Origin: CALARM01 sp036746235
GTDB lineage: Bacteria > Vulcanimicrobiota > SpSt-956 > JAKJGF01
DNA: 64,000 nt
Direction: 5' to 3'
NCBI GenBank assembly: GCA_036746235.1
Contig: DAIOEN010000006.1
Span: 16,951 to 80,950 of the forward strand
Shown here: piece after piece, positions 27,385 through 35,963 of the stretch
Layout of the letters: each line of letters starts with the position of its first letter
Numbering within the stretch: the first letter of the stretch is position 1
Notes under the pieces: generated by a model
Database searches by the model: none
What the model saw: the letters and a program-made list of their open reading frames with translations, nothing else
What the model was told of the DNA's origin: nothing
Made by a program: the position numbers and the translations under genes

Positions 27385-28706
27385 TAGTGATTATCAGGGA
27401 TTTCCACAGTCTTTTTAACCAGGTCAGAAAGAAATGTTGCTATTTCCAGTTCTTTTGTTCCTTCTGCTTTATCCTTTAAATTCTGATAACGTTTATAATG
27501 GTAGGAAAATTTATCTCTGCAAAAATTAAGATCTTTATTCAATTTATTCAGATACTCTTCGCCTTTGAGCCTTTTATCACCGTAAAAATATATTACACCA
27601 ATATAATAATTGGCCTGAAGGTTTTCAGGATCATGTCTCATGACATGCTCGCAGGCAGTTATGGTACCATTCATATCTCTTTCATCGTATAATTTGTCTG
27701 CTTTTAACAGCATATAATTTGCTATTAAGCTGTCATAAAAACATATAAAAGTAATTAAAGAGATCAATATCAGACAGATTCCTGCTTTTAAGGCAAATGA
27801 TTTAACACGGGTCGTATCTTCCTTAACTGATTTTTCAGGGGGATATATGTCACGGGGAATTACGAATTCCGGATGGGGAATGCCGTCAAATTCATCCTTA
27901 ACAAACTTTAAATCCCTGAGGAATTCTTCCGGGCTTTTATATCTTTTATCAAGGGATTTACTGGTGGCTTTAAATAATACATATTCAAATTCTTTTGAGA
28001 ATTCCCGGTTATATTTCCTTAAAGGTTTAATGTGAAAATCTATTGAAGACGGGTCTTCTCCCGTAAGAAGCCTGTGAAGTGAAATGCCCAGAGAATAAAT
28101 ATCAGATCTTGGTTCTGTATGCCCTTCATACTGTTCAGGAGGTGCATAACCACGGGAGCCGATACGTACAGTATCATTATTATTGGGCCCTTTAAATTCT
28201 TTTGCCACAGTAAAATCTATGAGGCTTATATGATTATCTTCTGAAACTACAATATTGGATGGTTTTATATCTCTTACTACTACAGGATATGGTTTTATAT
28301 TATGGAGATATACAAGAATATCTGCTAATTGTATTGCCCAGTCAAGAACGACAGCTTCTTCGAAAGGCGTATTCTGCTCTCTGAGGAGTCTCTCCAGATT
28401 TTTCCCTCCCATATCCTGCACTAAAAGAAAATGATTTCCTTCTTCTTCAAAATAATCGTAACCTTTGGGCAATCCGTGATGTTCCAGACGTCTGAGTATT
28501 TCGTATTCTTTCTTAAATAAAACTATATTTTCAGCATGAATCGCAGGTTCGTCAGGGTCTGTTCTCAATTCTTTCAATATCAGGCTTTTCTTTTCTTCCA
28601 TATCCTCTGCTTCATATACAAAACACTGACCTCCCTGGCCTACAATATTAGTAATTTTATATCTTTCTCTGACAACTTTATCCATTGTTAAAGGCTGTGT
28701 ATCCAA
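27384..28706 (-). CDS. Hanks-type Ser/Thr kinase with membrane helix and short TPR; DFG changed to DFT
   Basis: 440 residues. The TTG start follows GGAGGTAGG; an ATG at codon 8 is the alternative. The kinase domain is about 12-270: GQGGQCFVY, the lysine in LILKELR, the catalytic loop VRDIKPSN and APPEQYEG. The metal-binding motif reads DFTVA instead of DFG. The Asp is kept, so activity is possible but the activation-loop hinge glycine is lost. One membrane helix lies near 308-330, followed by a short TPR-like region (about 335-410) that would face outside. It starts 20 bp after the HEAT-repeat gene ends and is probably its operon partner. Confidence 0.8.
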   Translation of the reverse strand: MDTQPLTMDKVVRERYKITNIVGQGGQCFVYEAEDMEEKKSLILKELRTDPDEPAIHAENIVLFKKEYEILRRLEHHGLPKGYDYFEEEGNHFLLVQDMGGKNLERLLREQNTPFEEAVVLDWAIQLADILVYLHNIKPYPVVVRDIKPSNIVVSEDNHISLIDFTVAKEFKGPNNNDTVRIGSRGYAPPEQYEGHTEPRSDIYSLGISLHRLLTGEDPSSIDFHIKPLRKYNREFSKEFEYVLFKATSKSLDKRYKSPEEFLRDLKFVKDEFDGIPHPEFVIPRDIYPPEKSVKEDTTRVKSFALKAGICLILISLITFICFYDSLIANYMLLKADKLYDERDMNGTITACEHVMRHDPENLQANYYIGVIYFYGDKRLKGEEYLNKLNKDLNFCRDKFSYHYKRYQNLKDKAEGTKELEIATFLSDLVKKTVEIPDNH

Positions 28707-28726
28707 TGTTTAACCTACCTCCATTA

Positions 28727-31465
28727 TCATCTCTGTTCTAACATCCTTATAGCATTCTTAAGAGCTCCTGTAACTTCTTCGTCACCTTCAATATTTAAAG
28801 CATCTTTTAAAGGAGCAATAGCTCTTTTATCACCTATATAAAGAAGAGCGTTTGCCGCCTCAAGCCTTACATATTTATATTCATCTTTCAAAGCTTTAAT
28901 AAGCACGTCAAGGGCACGGGTATCACCCAGACTGCCCAGGGATATGGCTCCATTCATTCGAACCTGAATATCACTGTCATTCATGACAGAGATTAAATCA
29001 GGGACTACATCTTTATTGCCCATATATCCAAGGGCTTTAACGGCACAGGCCCTTATGGCAGGAGAATTTGACCTGAGATTTTTCACTACTGTATCCTGTG
29101 CAGGTCTCCCTATATGAGCAAGAGCATAAACAGCATTAATTCTGGAAAGAGAATCATATTCGTCAACACTCCGGCATATAGGTTCTACGGCTCTCTCATC
29201 GCCTATATTGCCCAGTGCAGTAATAGCATAGGCTCTGACATACCTGTCATCATCCTTTAATGCTTCAATAAGAGATTCTACGGCGCTGTTATCTCCAATA
29301 CGAATAAGAACTTTTGCGGCCCCCTGTCTCACAGTATTATCCTTATCCTTCAGAAGTACAATCATAGGGGCAATAGCAGGCTTCCCTACATGGACAAGGC
29401 TGTTTATTACATAAAAAGTTATAAAGGCATGTTCACTTCTCAAAAGTTTTATCAGAGGCTCTATAGAAGGCTCCCCTATTTTTCCGAGAGCTCTGACAGC
29501 AGCTGACTGTACAGCCTGTTTTTTATCATATAATCTCTTTACAAGAGGTTCTACTGCTCTCGGGTCACCTGTATTTCCCAGGGCTTTTACTGTTTCAAGC
29601 CTGACTTTATCATCTTTATCTTCCAGAATAGCTATCAAAGGTTCGACTCCTTCTTCTGTTTTTGTCGTACCGAGAACAGAGGCAGCAGATGCTCTGACTG
29701 CAGGATTTGAAGAATTCAGTAATAGAATAACGGAATCCGGATCATCAACCTTCTTCATAACATTCAGTGCATTCAGTATAGTAAGATTAACCCTTTCTTC
29801 GTCTATATTTAAGTACCTGGTTAAAAAAGGTATGCAAGAAGGATCATTTATAAGTTTCAAACTTTCTACTGCAGCAATTCTGACTGAATCGCTGTATGAG
29901 CCTTCAAGCAGTGTGCATAGGACAGGAACTGCTCCTTTATTTCCAATATTACCGAGGGCGGCAGCAGAAGCAATCTTCACCGGATCATCATCATTCAATA
30001 AAGAGTTACACAGACAGGGAACTGCTTTATTATCACCTATTGAACCTAAAACCTCTGCTATAAAGGCTTTGTTTTTTACCGTTCCGTCATTCATATGGAG
30101 AATAAGTGTATCAACTGCAGGTTCACCGATACGTACAATGGCATTCTTTGCTTTTTCATAACTGCTGTCATAGAGGTCCAGCGTGTGTATAAGAGGTTCT
30201 ATGGCTCTGGTATCGCCAATAAAACCAAGAGCTTCACATGCTCCTTCTCTTACATATTCCCTGGCAGAAGTAAGGCAGAAAATAAGAGGTTCTACAGATG
30301 GCGTTCCTATACGGCTCAGTGCTTCTATGGAATGGAGTCTTACAAGAGCATTTTCGTCACCAAGGGATGTGCACAATATATCTATAGAAGAAGTATCGCC
30401 TATAAAACCAAGAGCACTGGCTCCGTAGGCTCTCGGAAGATAACTCTTATCTTTCAGCAATATCTCCGTAAGGGCGGGAACGGCTCTGCTGTCTCCCATA
30501 CGACCGAGTATCTTCGTAGCATTAACACGAATAGTTTCATCTTCATCATTTAATCTTTTTATAAGAAAATCTATAGCAAAATTGCCCAATCTTATAAGTG
30601 CATCTGCCGCATAGGCCTGTACATGAGGGTCTTCGTCACCCATTTTTACAAATAAAATCTCAAAAGCCCGTCTGTCTCCGATAAAACCCAGGGCATTGGC
30701 AGAAGCGCCTCTGACCTGTTCGTTTTTATCCCACATAGCTTCTATTAATGGCTCTACTGCATCTCTGTCCCCTATTCTGCCAAGAGCACTCGCACATTTC
30801 ATGCGTACATAAGTGTTTTCATGCTTTAATCCCTCTATAAGAAGCGGTACAGATGGTTTACCGAGATATATGAGAGCTTCTACAGCATAACGACCGACAA
30901 ATTCCTTATCTGAAACAAGAGCGTTAAACATAGTATACAGCGCTCTTTTATCTTTAATATACCCCAGGGAATTTACGGCATAAGCTCTTATCATTTCATT
31001 TTCATCATTACAGAGCTTTATAAGCCCGTCAACAGCACGGTTGTCTCCGATCCGTCCCAGCGTTTTTACAGCATTCAATTTAATCTGATAATCTTCTGAT
31101 GATAAGGAATTTATAAGAGGCAGAACAGCAGGCTCTCCGATACGCCATAAAGCCTGAGTTGCATATACCCCTGTCAGTTCATCATTGCTTCCGAGCATAA
31201 CAACAAGAGGTTCTATGGCTTTCGTATCGGCAATACGACCTAACACTATTACGGCATTCCTCCTGAGTATGTCATCATCTGTTGATAAACTATCCAGAAG
31301 AAGAGGAACTGCCCCTTTACCATAACTTTCAAGTGTAGAAATAGCATCTTTAACCACCTTATCTTCGGAACTTCCAAGCCTCAGAACAAGTTCCTCAGGG
31401 GTAATTTGAGCAAAACATATGGTACAGGTTATAAATATAAATATAGAAATAAAAATTTTTTTCAT
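28727..31465 (-). CDS. Exported HEAT/PBS-lyase repeat protein
   Basis: 912 residues from the ATG at 31465, which opens a signal peptide ending CFAQ. The frame stays open 12 codons further upstream, but those codons lie in the heptamer array and precede the signal, so I reject that start. The mature protein is about 28 HEAT-like repeats of roughly 31 residues with the pattern AVEPLI..L.D....VR..A..ALG.IGD. Such solenoids bind proteins; the PBS-lyase name reflects repeat similarity, not activity. No catalytic domain. It is co-directional with, and 20 bp from, the membrane kinase, whose outward TPR region could meet it. Confidence 0.85.
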   Translation of the reverse strand: MKKIFISIFIFITCTICFAQITPEELVLRLGSSEDKVVKDAISTLESYGKGAVPLLLDSLSTDDDILRRNAVIVLGRIADTKAIEPLVVMLGSNDELTGVYATQALWRIGEPAVLPLINSLSSEDYQIKLNAVKTLGRIGDNRAVDGLIKLCNDENEMIRAYAVNSLGYIKDKRALYTMFNALVSDKEFVGRYAVEALIYLGKPSVPLLIEGLKHENTYVRMKCASALGRIGDRDAVEPLIEAMWDKNEQVRGASANALGFIGDRRAFEILFVKMGDEDPHVQAYAADALIRLGNFAIDFLIKRLNDEDETIRVNATKILGRMGDSRAVPALTEILLKDKSYLPRAYGASALGFIGDTSSIDILCTSLGDENALVRLHSIEALSRIGTPSVEPLIFCLTSAREYVREGACEALGFIGDTRAIEPLIHTLDLYDSSYEKAKNAIVRIGEPAVDTLILHMNDGTVKNKAFIAEVLGSIGDNKAVPCLCNSLLNDDDPVKIASAAALGNIGNKGAVPVLCTLLEGSYSDSVRIAAVESLKLINDPSCIPFLTRYLNIDEERVNLTILNALNVMKKVDDPDSVILLLNSSNPAVRASAASVLGTTKTEEGVEPLIAILEDKDDKVRLETVKALGNTGDPRAVEPLVKRLYDKKQAVQSAAVRALGKIGEPSIEPLIKLLRSEHAFITFYVINSLVHVGKPAIAPMIVLLKDKDNTVRQGAAKVLIRIGDNSAVESLIEALKDDDRYVRAYAITALGNIGDERAVEPICRSVDEYDSLSRINAVYALAHIGRPAQDTVVKNLRSNSPAIRACAVKALGYMGNKDVVPDLISVMNDSDIQVRMNGAISLGSLGDTRALDVLIKALKDEYKYVRLEAANALLYIGDKRAIAPLKDALNIEGDEEVTGALKNAIRMLEQR

Positions 31466-31475
31466 AATAATAATC

Positions 31476-31496
31476 GTGACGCGTGACGCGTAAAGA
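31476..31496 (+). repeat. GTNANNN heptamer array, left arm (GTGACGC type)
   Basis: GTGACGC, GTGACGC, GTAAAGA. The matching right arm GCGTCAC x4 lies about 240 bp away at 31734-31761. Confidence 0.8.
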
Positions 31497-31606
31497 GTCA
31501 AATTAACTATAAAAATTCTTCTTCTATAGAAGAAAACCTTCTAAATAAAATGAGCATAAATAATTAATATTTAAAATCAACAATTATTGAATTTATAAGC
31601 ATTTTT

Positions 31607-31641
31607 ACTCACTACTCACCACTCACTACTCACCACTCACG
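31607..31641 (+). repeat. Heptamer array, right-arm polarity (ACTCACN type), 5 units
   Basis: ACTCACT, ACTCACC, ACTCACT, ACTCACC, ACTCACG. No matching left arm at this locus. Confidence 0.8.
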
Positions 31642-31733
31642 AAAATTAGGACTGGATATAAATAAATTTTTATATTATACTATAGTCCGACATTTCATTA
31701 AGGAGTAAAATTTAATTAACAGTCTCCTTCCTC

Positions 31734-31761
31734 GCGTCACGCGTCACGCGTCACGCGTCAC
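31734..31761 (+). repeat. Heptamer array, right arm (GCGTCAC), 4 perfect units
   Basis: Four identical GCGTCAC units, the inverted form of the GTGACGC array at 31476. It ends 25 bp before the surE start codon. Confidence 0.85.
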
Positions 31762-31786
31762 GATCCTATAAAACGAGGTATATAAA

Positions 31787-32569
31787 ATGAAAATACTTCT
31801 CACAAATGATGATGGCTACGGAGCTAAAGGGCTTAAAGCTCTTATAAAAGAGTTATCGAAATCACATAATCTTGTAGTAATAGCACCGGACAGAGAACAG
31901 AGCGGAGTAAGCCATTCTCTTACCTTTTTCGATCCTCTCAGATTTAAAAAAATCAGAGGGAACGGTAAATGTAAAATCTATTCTACAAACGGAACACCTA
32001 CAGACTGTGTTATACTGGGTATAAAGCACATTATTAAAAAATCAAGGCCTGACCTTGTAATTTCAGGCATAAATCATGGTTCAAACCTGGGAGATGATAT
32101 ATCCTATTCCGGTACAGCAGCAGGAGCAAAAGAGGGAACTCTCCAGGGTATTCCGTCTATTGCCATATCTCTCTGCAGTTTTGATAAGGAAGCAAGTTTT
32201 ACATTTGCAGCAAAATTCGCAGCTCTTATGGCTGACAGACTTGTTAATTACAGGATGCCTGAGAGAATGTTCTTCAATATTAATGTGCCTGATATACCGG
32301 AAGAAGAAATAAAAGGTGTTTCTATCACGGTTCAGGGCAAAAGCACATACAAAAGCTGGATAGAAAAAAATCTGGATCCGAGGAAAAGACCTATGTACTG
32401 GATAGGTGCTGACCTTCCGTCAGGGAATATGGACGAAAATACGGATTTTAAAGCTATAAGTGAAAATAAAGTATCCATTACACCTGTCAGACTGGATCTC
32501 ACAGATCGTAACTTTATAAAAGAGCATGGAGGATTCTGTGAAAATCTTTTTAGATTAGAAAAACTATAA
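31787..32569 (+). CDS. surE: 5'/3'-nucleotidase SurE
   Basis: 260 residues, ATG with GAGGT upstream. It opens with MKILLTNDDGYGAKGL, where the paired aspartates bind the metal. APDREQSGVSHS and SGINHGSNLGDDISYSGT complete the SurE signature. Family members remove phosphate from nucleoside monophosphates in the cytoplasm and are linked to stress survival. Length is normal. The UPF0182 gene follows after 22 bp, so they may share a transcript. Confidence 0.93.
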   Translation: MKILLTNDDGYGAKGLKALIKELSKSHNLVVIAPDREQSGVSHSLTFFDPLRFKKIRGNGKCKIYSTNGTPTDCVILGIKHIIKKSRPDLVISGINHGSNLGDDISYSGTAAGAKEGTLQGIPSIAISLCSFDKEASFTFAAKFAALMADRLVNYRMPERMFFNINVPDIPEEEIKGVSITVQGKSTYKSWIEKNLDPRKRPMYWIGADLPSGNMDENTDFKAISENKVSITPVRLDLTDRNFIKEHGGFCENLFRLEKL

Positions 32570-32591
32570 ATATTCTGGTAAAATAACTTTT

Positions 32592-35342
32592 ATGAAAAAT
32601 ATTAGAAAATTATTTTTAACTATTATTATTGTCCTGACCTTATATTTCGCCATAGAACATTTAGTCTATTTTTATATAGACTGGTTATGGTATAACGAAA
32701 CAGGATATACAGATATATTCCTTGTAATATTAAAATATAAAGTCCTTACAGGTTTAATCATGGGAACTGTCTTTATTATATTAATAGGAATTAATCTATA
32801 TGTAATAAGAAGGTTATCTCCAAGGTTAGTAAGGTTTTCTCAGAGTAATATCATAGAAATACTGGACAGCGGAGTTTTTGAAACACAATCAGTAAAACTT
32901 CTGATTTTAATAACAGGTATACTTGGTATCTGTATAGCTATGGAAGGAGTGAAGCACTGGCAGAATCTATTATTCTACTGTTACGGCCAGGATTTTAATA
33001 TAAACGATCCTGTATTCGGAACAGATCTGGCCTTTTATTTATTTAAACTGCCCTTTCTTCAATATATATATTCATGGCTTATATTTACTTTTATAATAAT
33101 CTTTATATCGATTATGTCTATCTATCTGTTTTATAAACTGATAAGATATTCTCCGAGTAATATACTCACCCTGTCAGGGAAGGTAAAAATACATCTTTCC
33201 ATACTGGGAACCATCATATTTTTATTGAAAGCCTGGGGTATTTATCTTGCAAGATATGAATTACTTTATTCTACAAGAGGGGTAATTTATGGAGCTTCAT
33301 ATACGGATGTAAATGTTCAGATACCGGTAATGAATATAATGATTATCATGTCTCTTTTATGCGGTGCCGCTATCCTTCTTAACCTTTATATAAAAAACTG
33401 GAAGATCATTTTCTGGTCAATAATTGTTTATATCATATTCTCCCTTATCGGAGGTTCAATTTATCCCGGTCTTATACAGCAGTTTGTTGTAATTCCGAAT
33501 GAAATAGGAAAAGAAAAAGAATTTATTAAAAGAAATATTGAATATACACTTAAAGGTTACGGTCTTGATAAAGTGATAGAAAAGGAATTTCCTGCCTATG
33601 AAAGTCTGACTGCTGAAAGTATATATAAAAATGAAGCAACTGTGAAAAATATAAGGTTATGGGATGGACGGCCTCTTCTGGACACTTATGCACAGCTTCA
33701 GGAAATAAGACCATATTATGATTTTGTAGATGTAGATATAGACAGATATACGATAGACGGAGACTACAGACAGGTTATGCTATCTGCCAGAGAAATAGCC
33801 TATGATCAGCTATCAACCGGTGACTGGATTAATCAACATATAACATACACTCACGGATACGGATTATGTCTGTCACCGGTAAACAGCATATCAAAAGAAG
33901 GATTACCGGAATTTTTCATAAAAGACATACCACCTGTGTTTACGACAAATCTAAGGATAGACAGGCCTGAGATATATTATGGAGAAACAACGAAAAAATA
34001 CTCCATAGTAAAAACAAAAGCCAGTGATAACATATACCAGGAATTTGACTACCCTTCAGGAACAACAAATAAATACTGCACCTATCAGGGTTCAGGAGGT
34101 ATAGCCATATCTTCTTTTTTAAGAAAGCTTGCCTTTGCCAGACACATTAACTCACTCAAGATCCTTCTGAATAAAGATATAAAAGAAGACAGCAGAATAA
34201 TGATTTATAAAGATCTGAGCACGAGACTTAAGAAAGCTTTTCCACTGTTGATTTATTCAAATGATCCTTATATAATCATTGCAGACGGTAAGCTCTTATG
34301 GATCTGTGACGCCTACACAATATCAGATAAATATCCTTATTCCATGCCATATAATTTTCGTGAAGATTATAAAATAAACTATATAAGAAATTCAGTAAAA
34401 GTAGTAGTAAATGCCTATAACGGAAATATTGATTTTTACAAAAATGACATGGATGATCCTGTAATAAATACGTATGAAAAAATCTTCCCCCATGTCTTTA
34501 AAGACATGTCTGAAATGCCTGAAACCATAAAAAGCCATATAAGGTATCCTGAAGAATTAATGGCCATACAGAGTAAAATATATTCTACATATCATATGAA
34601 GGAACCACAGGTATTTTATAACAAAGAAGATATGTGGAATATTCCGAAAGAAATTTCTGAGACACAGGAAGAGGAAATTAAGCCATATTATATTATAATG
34701 AGCCTTCCGGAAGAGAAAAAAGAAGAATTTATTCTCATGATGCCATTCACACCAATGAAAAAAGATAATTTATCTGCCTGGATGTGTGCCAGATGTGACG
34801 GAGAAAATTACGGAGATATAATACTCTATCGTTTTCCAAAAAAGAAAATGGTCTATGGTCCCGGTCAAATAGAAGCCCGTATCAATCAGGATACAGAAAT
34901 ATCAAAACAGCTTTCATTATGGAATCAGGAAGGCTCCGGTGTAATAAAAGGTAATCTTCTCGTAATACCTCTGGAAAATTCCCTTATATATGTGGAACCT
35001 TTATATTTAAAAGCGGAAAAAGGCCAGTTACCTGAATTAAAAAAGGTTATATTAGTCTATGGAAGTCAGATAGTAATGGAAGATAATCTTGAAAAAGCAA
35101 TAAACACTATGTTTAATATCTCTGAAAACCATTTAATTCCTGTTACGGAAAAAGAAAAAACTATTGAAGTAATGGCAGGAGAAGCTCTGAAACATTATGA
35201 AAAAGCCAGGGAATATATAAAAAGCGGAAACTGGGCAGGATACGGTGAAGAAATAGAACACCTTGGCAGAATATTATCAGGTATGGTTAAAGGAGAAAAA
35301 GATATGAAAGAAAAGAAAGGAATTGAACATGATAAAAAATAA
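32592..35342 (+). CDS. UPF0182 family integral membrane protein
   Basis: 916 residues, ATG with only a weak ribosome site. About seven hydrophobic helices lie within the first 290 residues. A large soluble part follows with UPF0182 hallmarks: WYNETGY near the N-terminus, YPGLIQQFVV, and LWDGRPLLDTYAQLQEIR. The C-terminal 60 residues are Lys/Glu-rich. Function of the family is unknown. The downstream M23-like lipoprotein gene overlaps its end by 14 bases, which implies translational coupling. Confidence 0.88.
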   Translation: MKNIRKLFLTIIIVLTLYFAIEHLVYFYIDWLWYNETGYTDIFLVILKYKVLTGLIMGTVFIILIGINLYVIRRLSPRLVRFSQSNIIEILDSGVFETQSVKLLILITGILGICIAMEGVKHWQNLLFYCYGQDFNINDPVFGTDLAFYLFKLPFLQYIYSWLIFTFIIIFISIMSIYLFYKLIRYSPSNILTLSGKVKIHLSILGTIIFLLKAWGIYLARYELLYSTRGVIYGASYTDVNVQIPVMNIMIIMSLLCGAAILLNLYIKNWKIIFWSIIVYIIFSLIGGSIYPGLIQQFVVIPNEIGKEKEFIKRNIEYTLKGYGLDKVIEKEFPAYESLTAESIYKNEATVKNIRLWDGRPLLDTYAQLQEIRPYYDFVDVDIDRYTIDGDYRQVMLSAREIAYDQLSTGDWINQHITYTHGYGLCLSPVNSISKEGLPEFFIKDIPPVFTTNLRIDRPEIYYGETTKKYSIVKTKASDNIYQEFDYPSGTTNKYCTYQGSGGIAISSFLRKLAFARHINSLKILLNKDIKEDSRIMIYKDLSTRLKKAFPLLIYSNDPYIIIADGKLLWICDAYTISDKYPYSMPYNFREDYKINYIRNSVKVVVNAYNGNIDFYKNDMDDPVINTYEKIFPHVFKDMSEMPETIKSHIRYPEELMAIQSKIYSTYHMKEPQVFYNKEDMWNIPKEISETQEEEIKPYYIIMSLPEEKKEEFILMMPFTPMKKDNLSAWMCARCDGENYGDIILYRFPKKKMVYGPGQIEARINQDTEISKQLSLWNQEGSGVIKGNLLVIPLENSLIYVEPLYLKAEKGQLPELKKVILVYGSQIVMEDNLEKAINTMFNISENHLIPVTEKEKTIEVMAGEALKHYEKAREYIKSGNWAGYGEEIEHLGRILSGMVKGEKDMKEKKGIEHDKK

Positions 35343-35868
35343 TAGATTTTTCTATTTACCTCTGTTAATCTGTATAATTTTTTTCTGCGGATGTGAAACG
35401 CCATTTGACGGTATAGACACTTCAGAAGTCAATAAATCACCGAAAGCCGTAGTATCTGCAGATATAACAGAAGGCGGTGTAAACAGATATCTCAGCCTTA
35501 TGAGCCTGAACTATGGTGATACAGTTGTTACAGGTAAGTTTAATGACTGGCGTCCTGAAAGTAAATATAGATTAAAAGCAGGTTATCATAACGGATATGA
35601 TTTTGCCGCACCGGCCGGTACTGAAGTTCCTGCAGGGTGGGAAGGTAAAGTGACAGAGATAATATACTGGGGATATGGAGAATTTGCTGTTAAGATAAAG
35701 AAAGGTAAACAGATGACACAGTACGGCCATCTGAATAGCCTGCGAGTCTGTATAGGACAGAAAATAACTACAGGTCAGACTATAGGAAAGATTGCAGTAG
35801 ATCATGTAGATGTAAAGATGAAGATAAACGGGTATTTTTATGATTTTGGGAAAAGCGCTGACCAGTGA
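35329..35868 (+). CDS. M23/LytM-like lipoprotein, probably catalytically degenerate
   Basis: 179 residues from the ATG at 35329, chosen because AAAGGA lies 7 bases upstream; a TTG two codons earlier is possible. The signal ends FFCGC, a lipobox. The LytM fold is clear: HNGYDFAAPAGT (first His and Asp zinc ligands), then GYGEFAVKIKKG and QYGHL. The final HxH motif is missing: the expected place reads DHVDVKM. An inactive LytM that regulates amidases, as EnvC/NlpD-type proteins do, is the likely reading. Its stop codon lies inside the first unit of the following heptamer array. Confidence 0.7.
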   Translation: MIKNNRFFYLPLLICIIFFCGCETPFDGIDTSEVNKSPKAVVSADITEGGVNRYLSLMSLNYGDTVVTGKFNDWRPESKYRLKAGYHNGYDFAAPAGTEVPAGWEGKVTEIIYWGYGEFAVKIKKGKQMTQYGHLNSLRVCIGQKITTGQTIGKIAVDHVDVKMKINGYFYDFGKSADQ

Positions 35869-35958
35869 CCAGTTACCAGTTACCAGTTATCAGTTATCAG
35901 TTGTATTACTATGTACAAATTACTGTTCACCGCTCACTGGTCACTGATAACTGCTCAC
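35862..35958 (+). repeat. Inverted heptamer pair (GTTACCA/GTGACCA type)
   Basis: Left arm CCAGTGA, three CCAGTTA, TCAGTTA, TCAGTTG; right arm TGTTCAC, CGCTCAC, TGGTCAC, TGATAAC, TGCTCAC. It lies between two convergent genes and may serve as terminator for both. This array shows that the third base of the core can also be T. Confidence 0.85.
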
Positions 35959-35963
35959 TGAAA

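Larger units (their letters stand above)
31466..31786. other. Divergent intergenic region, 321 bp, with three heptamer arrays
   Basis: It lies between the HEAT gene (-) and surE (+) and holds arrays at 31476-31496, 31607-31641 and 31734-31761, nested by type. An inverted GGACT..AGTCC pair lies at about 31650-31690. No coding frame was found. Confidence 0.7.

Noticed and set aside
31466..31501. Upstream in-frame start extending the HEAT-repeat gene by 12 codons
   Set aside because: Those codons are read from the GTGACGC heptamer array and precede a normal signal peptide that begins at the internal ATG.
31607..31761. Heptamer arrays as a CRISPR
   Set aside because: Units are seven bases with no spacers and there are no cas genes nearby.
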